A DNA stretch of 12,296 bases from CAYQSU01 sp964420325 (lineage in GTDB: Bacteria > Pseudomonadota > Alphaproteobacteria > Rhodospirillales > Defluviicoccaceae). The notes beneath the pieces are model-generated. The model did no database searches and was not told where the DNA came from. It worked only from the letters and a program-made list of their open reading frames with translations. The translations under genes were made by a program, and so were the position numbers. Location of the stretch: contig CAYQSU010000081.1 of the NCBI GenBank assembly GCA_964420325.1, positions 1 through 12,296 on the forward strand. Direction: 5' to 3'. Shown here piece after piece: positions 1 through 6,502 of this stretch. How positions within the stretch are numbered: the stretch's first letter is position 1; every line of letters begins with the position of its first letter.

Positions 1-71
1 AGGTCCCAGTCGGCGCCGGCGGCGTGGGCGAGAAGCTCCATGTGGCCGTCGCCGGTCCTCGACCGCGGCAT
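1..71 (-). CDS. possible N-terminal fragment of an unidentified gene leaving the left edge
   Basis: Read on the minus strand, an ATG at 71 opens a frame that runs to the window edge for 23 codons. Almost every codon in it ends in G or C. The peptide begins MPRSRTGDGHMELLAHAA and continues with a GADWD stretch. The frame is also open upstream of this ATG, so the start is uncertain. The G/C-ending codons and the plausible composition are the only support; I do not recognise the family. If real, it would be transcribed divergently from the P450 gene, and the space to 313 would be their shared control region. Confidence 0.25.
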   Translation of the reverse strand, partial: MPRSRTGDGHMELLAHAAGADWD

Positions 72-313
72 GATGGGGACCGTCCGCGAACGCGCCGCCG
101 CTGCCGTCGCGGGCTCATCGTGGCGGATCGCTCCGGTCGGAGCAGAAGGTGGCGGAAGCGGTTCGGTCGTTTCCGGATTCTGCGAACGTGTCCGAACACC
201 GTGCGGCGCTGCCGATGCGACCGGAGGTTCGATCCTCGGCCCAAATTGTGTTTGCGCCGTGGGTCGCATGGCTTAGACCTCTCTCGGTCGAGGTCTTCTG
301 GCCGGGGCTGACG
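72..313. other. intergenic stretch upstream of the P450 gene
   Basis: I see no convincing gene here. The forward frames are arginine-rich and look like shadows. The frame of the P450 gene is open back to a TGA at 71-73, with a GTG at 149 behind GGAG at 139-142, but codons 149-313 are poor in G/C third positions, include rare AGA and CTT, and do not read like a P450 N-terminus. The stretch is locally less GC-rich near 240-256 and holds one good inverted repeat at 275-296. It is the likely promoter region for the P450-peroxidase unit, but I could not place a convincing -35/-10 pair. Confidence 0.5.
275..296. promoter_or_regulatory. inverted repeat, candidate operator upstream of P450
   Basis: AGACCTC (275-281) and GAGGTCT (290-296) form a perfect 7-base inverted repeat around an 8-base spacer. 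It ends 17 bases before the preferred P450 start at 314. No T-run follows, so it is not a typical terminator. The symmetry and position fit a binding site for a dimeric regulator or a 5'-leader hairpin. No regulator gene lies next to it in the window. The assignment rests on symmetry and position alone. Confidence 0.35.
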
Positions 314-1585
314 ATGAGCTTTCTTTCCGAGTACGACGCGCTTGCGGAGACCGACGTCGGCGCACGCGTCGCGCTGCTGATCAAATGGTTGCGGGCCGAC
401 TGGCGAGGCATGTTCGCGGACCTGCGCCGCAACCGGCCGGTCTTCGCTTCGCCGCTGTTCACGATGGTCACCCGCGCCACCGACGTCATCGACGTCCTTT
501 CCCGGCCATCGCTGTTCTCGGTCAGGTCCAACGCCCTGACCATGGATCCGTCGGTCGGCCCGTTCATGCTGGCGCGCGATGACACGCGCTTCAACTGGCA
601 CGAAAAAGCGGTGATGCGGGCCGTCCTGCAGTGGGAGGACCTTCCTGGCATCAGGGCGCTGGCCGGTGATACGACGGCGGCCGCGCTCACGGCGGCCAAG
701 GGCGAGATCGACGTCGTCCAGAAAATCTCCCGGCTGGTGCCGCTGCGCATCGTCCAGCGCGTCTTTGGTTTCGATGCCCCCGACGAGGACATCCTGCGCT
801 GGTCGTTCGCCACTCAGCACGCGATGTTCCGGAATCTGGAGGGCAACGCCGACGTGTTCGCCGCCGGTGTCCGCGCCGGCGAAGAGATGCGGGCGTGGCT
901 GTGGCCGTTCCTGGCGAAGCTGTGGGCGGCGCCGCCGACCGCCGCCACCGACGCGGTGAGCCGCATCGTGCGGCTGTCGAAGAGCCCCGATCTGGCGCTG
1001 CCGCCGGAACGCGTGGTCAGCAACGTTTGCGGGTTGCTGGTCGGCGCCATCGAGACTATGAGCCAGGCCATCGTGCAGGCTGTCGATCAGATCCTGTTCG
1101 GGCCAGTGGTCCTCGAGGCCGCCCGCAAAGCGGCGGCCGACGACGACATCCAAGCCTTCGACGGCATCGTGTTCGAGGCGCTCCGCTTCAACCCGATCAC
1201 CACGATCCAGTTCCGGACCGCCGAGGCGGACTGCGAACTGGGGGCCGGCACACCCTACGCCGCGACCGTGAAGGGCGGGACGCGCATCGCCGCCTGCACC
1301 GGCTCGGCGATGTTCGACCCCGGACTGATGCCCGACCCCGAGACCTTCTCGGGTTCGCGCCCGGCAGCTTCCTATCTTCATTTCGGTTTCGGCCCGCACG
1401 AGTGTCTCGGCAAGTACGTCGGGCTGGTCGCGATCCCCGAGGCGGTGCGGCGGATCGTTCTGATGCCCGGGCTCCGCCGCAAGGACGGTCCCGCCGGTCA
1501 GATCGACTTCGCCGGAGGGCCGTTCCCGGAACACCTGCACGTGGTATGGAAGACCCGCGGCAAAGGGTCCAAGGCGAGACGGTAA
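314..1585 (+). CDS. cytochrome P450 paired with a COX-like peroxidase
   Basis: This is a heme-thiolate monooxygenase-fold protein of 423 residues from the ATG at 314. The heme-binding loop FGFGPHECLG places the cysteine ligand at Cys364. The K-helix ExxR motif is Glu288-Arg291 (EALRFNP), and the I-helix has GAIET at 244-248, keeping the acid-threonine pair of the (A/G)Gx(D/E)T signature. There is no N-terminal membrane anchor, so it is probably soluble. I prefer the ATG at 314 because a GTG at 149 would add 55 residues with atypical codon use, although that GTG has the better Shine-Dalgarno. The next gene encodes a cyclooxygenase-like heme peroxidase, so the P450 may rearrange or further oxidise a fatty-acid hydroperoxide, as the C-terminal domain of fungal Ppo enzymes does. 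The family call is firm; the substrate is inference. A classical reductase-dependent monooxygenase remains possible, but no ferredoxin or reductase gene is nearby. Confidence 0.9.
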   Translation: MSFLSEYDALAETDVGARVALLIKWLRADWRGMFADLRRNRPVFASPLFTMVTRATDVIDVLSRPSLFSVRSNALTMDPSVGPFMLARDDTRFNWHEKAVMRAVLQWEDLPGIRALAGDTTAAALTAAKGEIDVVQKISRLVPLRIVQRVFGFDAPDEDILRWSFATQHAMFRNLEGNADVFAAGVRAGEEMRAWLWPFLAKLWAAPPTAATDAVSRIVRLSKSPDLALPPERVVSNVCGLLVGAIETMSQAIVQAVDQILFGPVVLEAARKAAADDDIQAFDGIVFEALRFNPITTIQFRTAEADCELGAGTPYAATVKGGTRIAACTGSAMFDPGLMPDPETFSGSRPAASYLHFGFGPHECLGKYVGLVAIPEAVRRIVLMPGLRRKDGPAGQIDFAGGPFPEHLHVVWKTRGKGSKARR

Positions 1586-1614
1586 CCGCAGCGGTTCCGG
1601 CGCATCGGTGCGCC
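1584..1614 (+). other. two adjacent short hairpins between the P450 and peroxidase genes
   Basis: AACCGC and GCGGTT (1584-1596) are perfectly complementary around a single A and begin inside the P450 stop codon. GGCGCA and TGCGCC (1599-1614) form a second 6-base stem with a TCGG loop. No U-run follows, so they are weak terminator candidates. An intercistronic role in mRNA stability or attenuation is possible. In sequence this GC-rich, chance stems are common. Confidence 0.3.
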
Positions 1615-1645
1615 TTGAAATCTCGACTATCGACAGGAGGGCTGT

Positions 1646-3274
1646 ATGGGTGCGGGGCGTGACAAGAGCCGCGACGGGCTGAAGCGCCGGGTGCGCTCGT
1701 TCTTGCTGCAGAACTTCGAGCCGTTCTGGCGGCTGGTCGAGGCCGTTCCGTTGGTGGCCAGGATCGTCAACCGGTACCTGATCAACACCGCGGTGCAGGT
1801 GACGCGAAACCGGCCGCATCCGCTGAGCACCGTCGCCGATTATACGTCCTGGCTGTCGCTGACCGACCGCAGCTACTTTGCCCGGCATCTGCCGCCCGTC
1901 GCCGCCGATCCAGCCCTGCCCGCCGCGTCGGACGTGGTCGGGCTGTTCAGACGCAAGCCGGGCGTTGCCCGCGAATGCCGCAAGTCGACCCTGCTGTTCC
2001 CGGTGTTCGCGCAGTATCTGACGGACGGATTCCTGCGCACCGACATGGCGGACAGGCTGCGGACGACGTCCAATCACGAGATCGACCTGTCGACGCTCTA
2101 CGGGCGAACTCGCCCCCAGACCGACGTGCTCCGTACCCGCAGCGACGACCGGGACCAGCGCGGCAAACTCAAGTCACAGATCATCGACGGCGAGGAATAC
2201 GCGACGTTTCTCTTCGAGCCCGACGGCAGGACGATCCGCGCCGAATTCCTCGACGAGCGGGGCAACCCGGTCCTCGACCTGCCGCTCGGGTTCAAGATCG
2301 GTTCCGATGACGGCTATGAGCGCCGGATTCTCGCGGTCGGCGGCGACCGCGTCAACGCCACGCCCCAGGTCTGCATGATCAACACCCTGCTGCTGAGAGA
2401 GCACAACCGCCTCGCCGGCGAACTGGCCTTGCAGCATCCGGCGTGGGACGACGAACGGGTGTTCCAGACCGCCCGGAACATCGTGACGGTGATGTTCATC
2501 AAGATCGTGATCGAGGAGTACATCAATCACATTTCGTCGGCGTGCTTCAGACTGAAAGCCGATCCGTCGGTCGCCTGGAAGGCGAGCTGGAACCGGCCGA
2601 ACTGGATGACCATCGAGTTCGCCTTGCTCTATCGGTGGCACCCGCTGATCCCGGACACCGTCGTCTGGAACGGCGCCACCATCGACGCGAAGCGGATGGT
2701 CCTGGACAACCGCTTCCTGACCGAGATCGGCGTCGGCCGGGCAATGCTGTCGGTCTCCGGGCAGAATGCCGGCGCGCTCGGGCTGTTCAACACCGCGGCG
2801 TTTCTCGAGGAGGTGGAGCGGCGGGCGATCGAGCAGGGGCGCAACCACCGGGTGGCGCCGTACAACGATTTCCGCGTCGCCGTCGGCATGCACCCGGCCG
2901 ACGATTTCGCCCAGATCACCGCCGACCCCGATCGCCGGGCCGCCCTGAAGGCGCTCTACGGCAGCCCGGCGCAGCTCGAGTTCTACGTCGGGCTGTTCGC
3001 CGACGACGTCAATCTCAACACCCCGATGCCGACCCTCGTCGGCATCATGGTGGCGCTGGATGCATTCTCCCAGGCGCTGACCAATCCGTTGCTGTCCGAG
3101 CACGTCTACAACGCCGCGACGTTCACCTCGTGGGGCCTGGGCGAGATCGAACGAACCCCCTCGCTGTGGAGCCTCCTGCAACGCAACGCGCCGGCCGGCC
3201 TTCCCGAGGGCGCGACCGAAGACCGGATCACCATGACCAGGCGCGACTGGAAGAGGCAGTGGGCCAGCTTCTGA
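1646..3274 (+). CDS. cyclooxygenase-like (animal-type) heme peroxidase/dioxygenase
   Basis: This 542-residue protein of the prostaglandin H synthase/linoleate dioxygenase superfamily is recognisable along most of its length. Residues ~18-50 form amphipathic helices like the monotopic membrane-binding domain of COX, followed by a DYTSW..SYF segment matching the COX DYISW..SYY region. HEIDLSTLYGR lies near 140, LLLREHNRLAGEL near 250, and HPAWDDERVFQTAR and IKIVIEEYINHISS follow. LYRWHPL supplies the catalytic tyrosine Tyr329 and the proximal heme ligand His332, and Ser475 sits in the position of the COX aspirin serine. No signal peptide or EGF domain is seen. The oddity is FAQYLTDGF at 121-129: Gln123 is kept, but Asp127 replaces the usual distal histidine. 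AGGAGG at 1635-1640 sits 5 bases before the ATG. The expected role is dioxygenation of an unsaturated fatty acid at the membrane, giving a hydroperoxide for the P450 encoded upstream; the product is inference. Confidence 0.9.
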   Translation: MGAGRDKSRDGLKRRVRSFLLQNFEPFWRLVEAVPLVARIVNRYLINTAVQVTRNRPHPLSTVADYTSWLSLTDRSYFARHLPPVAADPALPAASDVVGLFRRKPGVARECRKSTLLFPVFAQYLTDGFLRTDMADRLRTTSNHEIDLSTLYGRTRPQTDVLRTRSDDRDQRGKLKSQIIDGEEYATFLFEPDGRTIRAEFLDERGNPVLDLPLGFKIGSDDGYERRILAVGGDRVNATPQVCMINTLLLREHNRLAGELALQHPAWDDERVFQTARNIVTVMFIKIVIEEYINHISSACFRLKADPSVAWKASWNRPNWMTIEFALLYRWHPLIPDTVVWNGATIDAKRMVLDNRFLTEIGVGRAMLSVSGQNAGALGLFNTAAFLEEVERRAIEQGRNHRVAPYNDFRVAVGMHPADDFAQITADPDRRAALKALYGSPAQLEFYVGLFADDVNLNTPMPTLVGIMVALDAFSQALTNPLLSEHVYNAATFTSWGLGEIERTPSLWSLLQRNAPAGLPEGATEDRITMTRRDWKRQWASF

Positions 3275-3357
3275 GCCCTCGACCCGGAAGGATGCTGAAC
3301 CTCCCTCGAATTGGTGGACACCTTTGCTAAGCTCCGGGAGGAGCAGGAGGGTGTTTG

Positions 3358-3456
3358 ATGACGAAACCGCGTCGCCGTTTCACGGATGAGTTCAAGCGGG
3401 AAGCCGTCGCGCTGTTGGACGCGAGCGGCCGGCCATGCGCAGGTGGACTTCGGTGA
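3358..3456 (+). pseudogene. IS3-family transposase OrfA, N-terminal remnant
   Basis: The ATG at 3358 opens a 32-codon frame starting MTKPRRRFTDEFKREAVALL, the typical beginning of the helix-turn-helix OrfA protein that binds IS3-family ends. Homology stops around SGRP (codons 23-26). The frame then reads six unrelated codons and ends at TGA 3454-3456. A complete OrfA is roughly three times as long and is followed by an orfB integrase, which is missing. The switch coincides with the start of the istA-like sequence in another frame. Confidence 0.75.
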
Positions 3457-3781
3457 AGCGGTGGCGGAGATCGGCGGTGTGCGCCAGAAGGTCCACTTCT
3501 TCTGCATGGACTTGCCGCAGTCCGACGGGAGATTTGTGAAGGCTTATCCGGCCGAGACGACGGAAGCGTTTCTGGACGGCCATGTGTCGGCGTTCGCGTT
3601 TTTCGGCGGCGTGCCGCTGTCGATCCTCGACGACAATCTCAAGCTTGCGGTGGCACGCATTCTGGGTGCCGGCAGGCGGGTGCGGACACGGGCGTTTGCC
3701 GAGCTGCAGAGCCATTACCTGTTCGCCGACCGCTGCGGCATCCTGTCACGAAAGGGTCACCCCCGGCCGGCGCGGTCCTGA
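3431..3781 (+). pseudogene. IS21-family transposase IstA, internal fragment
   Basis: From 3431 the frame reads GHAQVDFGEA, then an HFFCMDLPQSDGRFVKAYPA stretch, TTEAFLDGHVSAFAFFGG, VPLSILDDNLKLAV and AFAELQSHYLFADR. This is the integrase catalytic core of IS21 IstA. The first two acidic residues of the DDE triad are present (Asp of VDFGEA and of LDDN). The third acidic residue and the whole C-terminus are missing, since homology ends near 3735 and the frame stops at 3781. The helix-turn-helix N-terminus is also missing, being replaced by the IS3 orfA start. The fragment is not functional. Confidence 0.85.
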
Positions 3782-3868
3782 TCTACACATGCGGCCAACA
3801 TCGCCAATGAGGCCGTCGGCGGGTGGAATGCCGCCTGCAACCGGCCTTAATCATAGGGGACGAGGACA

Positions 3869-4429
3869 ATGCTTGGCTGCTCGCGCTCCGCTGGATTTCG
3901 TTGCTTTGCCCTCGCGGTGTCTGCGCTCTGTGCGACGCTCACGGGTCGTGCCGCCGATGCGGCGGAAATGCTGACCGTCTACACCGCTTTCGAGAACAAG
4001 CAGCTCCAGCCCTACAAGAAGGCCTTCGAGGCGGCGCATCCGGACTTCCAGATCCAGTGGGTGCGGGACTCGACTGGCATCATCACCGCGCGCCTGCTGG
4101 CCGAGAAGGCGAAGCCGCAGGCCGACGTGATCTGGGGTCTGGCGGCCTCGAGCCTGCTTTTGCTCGACCGCGACGGCCTACTTGAGGCTTACGCGCCGGC
4201 GGGCCTTGACAACCTGAAGCCGAAGTTCCGCAGCGCAAAGAATCCGCCGACCTGGGTCGGCAATGACGCGTGGATGGCAGCGGTCTGCTTCAACACCATC
4301 GAGGCCGAGAAGAAGGGCCTGCCGCAGCCGGCCAGCTGGCAGGACCTGCTCAACCCTGTCTACATGGGGCAACTGGTGATGCCGAACCCGGCGTCGTCGG
4401 GCACCGGCTTCCTCTGCGTGTCGGGCTGA
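3869..4429 (+). pseudogene. truncated periplasmic 2-aminoethylphosphonate-binding protein (PhnS2-like)
   Basis: This is the first 186 codons of an ABC-transporter substrate-binding protein; such proteins are usually around 340 residues. A signal peptide spans roughly residues 1-32 (hydrophobic core CFALAVSALCATLTG, probable cleavage after AADA). The mature part starts AEMLTVYTAFENKQLQPYKKA, with ADVIWGLAAS and MPNPASSGTGFL, a pattern I associate with iron/AEP-type binding proteins. The adjacent phnW and phnX support AEP as ligand. AGGGGACGAGG upstream gives a good ribosome binding site. At about 4422-4428 the sequence switches to the end of a permease gene and the frame stops at once. The C-terminal lobe is lost, so ligand capture should be abolished. 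The ATPase gene expected next is also gone. Confidence 0.8.
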
Positions 4430-4539
4430 CTGCCGCGATGGGGATGCTCATCGTTTACGCCTCCGCCACGGTCCGGCTCCTGCATACGCTGGGGTCCAGG
4501 GCGTTAACCCGTCGGACCCAGGCTTGGCGGCAGCGATGA
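4422..4539 (+). pseudogene. C-terminal remnant of the AEP ABC-transporter permease
   Basis: In the +1 frame relative to the binding protein, about 38 codons read LTAAMGMLIVYASATVRLL and end SRALTRRTQAWRQR at TGA 4537-4539. The hydrophobic helix followed by a basic tail looks like the last transmembrane segment and cytoplasmic end of a PhnU2-type permease. The bulk of the permease and any start codon of its own are missing. The stop overlaps the phnW start as ATGA, an arrangement probably inherited from the intact operon. Lying in the next frame just after the truncated binding protein, it shows that a deletion removed everything between the two genes. Confidence 0.65.
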
Positions 4540-5684
4540 GCGATCCGATCCTCCTGACGCCGGGACCGCTCACCACCTCGGCCACGGTCAAACAGGCAAT
4601 GCTGCGCGATTGGGGCTCGCGCGATGCCGCGTTTATCGCCCTCAACCGGCGCATCCGCGAGCGACTGCTGGCGATCGCGGGAGCCAGCGAAACGCACGTT
4701 TGCGTCCCCGTGCAGGGCTCCGGCACCTTCGCCGTTGAGGCCAGCATCGGGACGCTGGCGCCTGGCGACGGCCGGCTGCTGGTGCTGGCCAACGGCGCCT
4801 ATGGGCGGCGAATGGTGCGCATCGCCGAGGTGATCGGCCGCAGCGTGATGGCGCTCAGCTGGCCAGAAGACGAGGTGGTGGACGCCCAAGCCCTCGATCG
4901 GGCGCTCACAACGGATCCGGCGATCAGCCATGTCGCCGTCGTCCACTGCGAGACGACGTCTGGCATCCTCAATCCGCTAGAGGATGTCGCGGAGGTCTGC
5001 GCCCGGCACCGGCGGCCGCTTCTCATCGATGCGATGAGCAGCTTCGGCGCCTTGCCGATCGACGCCCGGGCGACGCCGTTTGCGGGCCTGATGGCAAGTG
5101 CCAACAAGTGTCTCGAAGGCGTCCCCGGCGTCGGCTTCGCGCTGATCCGCCGCGAGGCGCTGGCGGCAGCCAAAGGCAATGCGCCCTCCTTGAGCCTCGA
5201 TCTCTACGATCAATGGCAGGGTCTGGAGGCGAACGGCCAGTGGCGGTTCACGCCGCCGACACATGTGCTCGCGGCCTTCGACCAGGCGCTCGATGAGCAC
5301 GCGGCGGAAGGGGGTGTTGCCGGCCGCGGCGCCCGCTACCGCCACAATCACCAGCTCCTGGTCGAGGGGATGCGCGCGCTTGGCTTCGCGATGCTGGTGC
5401 CGCCGCCGCTGCAGGCACCGATCATCGTCACGTTCCTGATGCCGGCCGATCCGCGCTTCGTCTTTGCCGAATTCTACGACCGGCTGCGGGAAAAGGGCTT
5501 TGCGATCTACCCCGGCAAGCTGACCGTGGCCGACAGCTTCCGCATCGGCTGCATCGGCCGCATCGGCGAGCCGGAGATCCGGGCTGGACTCGCCGCGATT
5601 GCCGCGACCATGCGCGAGATGGGCGTCGCGTCGGGCGCTCCGGCGCCGCGCGGCCAGATGGAGAGGCAGGCATGCCCCGGGTGA
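4536..5684 (+). CDS. phnW: 2-aminoethylphosphonate-pyruvate transaminase
   Basis: PhnW is a PLP-dependent class V aminotransferase that moves the amino group of 2-aminoethylphosphonate to pyruvate, giving phosphonoacetaldehyde and alanine. The 382-residue product opens with ILLTPGPLTTSATVKQAMLR, the hallmark PhnW start. It then has the cofactor-phosphate loop VQGSGTFAVEA, HCETTSGILNP, Asp165 in LLIDAMSSFGALP (PLP ring nitrogen partner) and Lys191 in ASANKCLEGVPG (Schiff-base lysine). Length and motifs are normal and the gene looks intact. I chose the ATG at 4536, which overlaps the permease stop as ATGA; an in-frame TTG at 4524 would add only four residues. It overlaps phnX by 13 bases, so the two enzymes are probably made together. 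With the upstream transporter broken, its substrate would need another uptake route. Confidence 0.95.
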   Translation: MSDPILLTPGPLTTSATVKQAMLRDWGSRDAAFIALNRRIRERLLAIAGASETHVCVPVQGSGTFAVEASIGTLAPGDGRLLVLANGAYGRRMVRIAEVIGRSVMALSWPEDEVVDAQALDRALTTDPAISHVAVVHCETTSGILNPLEDVAEVCARHRRPLLIDAMSSFGALPIDARATPFAGLMASANKCLEGVPGVGFALIRREALAAAKGNAPSLSLDLYDQWQGLEANGQWRFTPPTHVLAAFDQALDEHAAEGGVAGRGARYRHNHQLLVEGMRALGFAMLVPPPLQAPIIVTFLMPADPRFVFAEFYDRLREKGFAIYPGKLTVADSFRIGCIGRIGEPEIRAGLAAIAATMREMGVASGAPAPRGQMERQACPG

Positions 5685-6502
5685 GCCGCCGCAGCTATCG
5701 CGGACCGTTGAAGGCGGCCGTGCTTGACTGGGCAGGGACCGTCATCGACTTTGGCTGTCAGGCGCCGGCGGCAACCTTTATCGAGGCGTTCGCCGCGGAA
5801 GATGTTGCGATCAGCATCAATCAGGCGCGGGCGCCAATGGGGATGGCCAAGCGCGACCATATCAAGGCGATTGCCGCGATGCCCGACGTCTCCTCCGCCT
5901 GGCAGGCGCGGCACGGCCGCCCGGTTGGCGAGGACGACATCGATCGCCTCTATGACGCGTTCCTCCCCCTGCAGTTGACCGCCGTTCGCCGCCACGCCCA
6001 GCTGATCCCCGGCGCGCTGGGAGCGGTCGAGAGCATGCGGGCGCGCGGCCTCGCGATCGGCACCACCACGGGCTATCCGCGCGCGGTCATGGCCGTCGTC
6101 GCCGCCGAGGCCGAGGCGCAGGGCTACCGGCCCGACTGCATCATCGCCGCCGAGGATGCACCGCTCGGCCGACCGTCGCCGTTTCCGGCGTTCGCGGCCC
6201 TCGCCCGGCTCGGCGTCTACCCGGTCGAGGCGGTGGTCAAGATCGGCGACACCGTCGTCGATATCGAGGAGGGGTTGAACGGCGGCATGTGGACCGTCGG
6301 CATCAGCGTGACCGGCAACGAGGTCGGCTTGAGCGAGGCCGAATGGTCGGCACTCGACAATGGATCCCGTTCGCAGCGACGGAGCGCGGCGGCGGAGAAA
6401 TTGCGCAGCGCCGGTGCGCATTATGTCGTCGACTCGGTGAGCGATGTCCTGCGTGTTCTTGATGCGATCAACCGCCGGCTCGCCCGCGGCGACAAGCCTT
6501 GA
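5672..6502 (+). CDS. phnX: phosphonoacetaldehyde hydrolase (phosphonatase)
   Basis: PhnX cleaves the carbon-phosphorus bond of phosphonoacetaldehyde, the PhnW product, to acetaldehyde and phosphate. It is a HAD-superfamily enzyme of 276 residues, close to the usual length. The nucleophile is Asp19 in VLDWAGTVIDFG, where the second aspartate of ordinary HAD phosphatases is replaced by Ala21, as is normal for this family. The Schiff-base lysine is Lys60 in APMGMAKRDHIKAI. KIGDTVVDIEEG near 190 supplies the metal-binding acidic residues. The start lies 13 bases inside phnW with GAGAGG upstream, pointing to translational coupling. The C-terminus (VLDAINRRLARGDKP) is complete. Its stop overlaps a TTG that begins the truncated next gene. 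Confidence 0.95.
   Translation: MPRVSRRSYRGPLKAAVLDWAGTVIDFGCQAPAATFIEAFAAEDVAISINQARAPMGMAKRDHIKAIAAMPDVSSAWQARHGRPVGEDDIDRLYDAFLPLQLTAVRRHAQLIPGALGAVESMRARGLAIGTTTGYPRAVMAVVAAEAEAQGYRPDCIIAAEDAPLGRPSPFPAFAALARLGVYPVEAVVKIGDTVVDIEEGLNGGMWTVGISVTGNEVGLSEAEWSALDNGSRSQRRSAAAEKLRSAGAHYVVDSVSDVLRVLDAINRRLARGDKP

Larger units (their letters stand above)
3296..3781 (+). mobile_element. chimeric insertion-sequence relic (IS3-type end fused to IS21-type fragment)
   Basis: The relic begins 21 bases after the peroxidase stop. A stretch from TGAACC at 3296 to GGTGGACACC ending at 3322 resembles the terminal repeat of IS3-family elements. It is followed by a ribosome binding site (AGGAGGG) and the start of an orfA. 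After about 25 codons the sequence switches, near 3424-3433, to an internal part of an IS21-family istA. No second terminal repeat, istB or IS3 orfB is present, so the element cannot move by itself. It marks the left border of the damaged phosphonate region. Confidence 0.75.

Noticed and set aside
149..313. N-terminal extension of the P450 from a GTG at 149
   Set aside because: The GTG has a good Shine-Dalgarno, but the 55 added codons have poor third-position bias, rare codons, and no likeness to a P450 N-terminus or signal peptide. Not fully excluded.
2174..3181. 335-codon open frame on the - strand inside the peroxidase gene
   Set aside because: It is antisense to a clear COX-like protein, and its Arg/Gly/Asp-rich composition comes from the opposite-strand codon bias.
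4492..4519. Possible hairpin GGGTCC...GGACCC before phnW as a regulatory element
   Set aside because: It lies inside the surviving permease C-terminal codons, so it is explained by coding sequence, and the inner stem is imperfect.
5507..6421. 304-codon - strand frame over phnW and phnX
   Set aside because: It is a shadow of two genes whose catalytic residues are all in the + frames.
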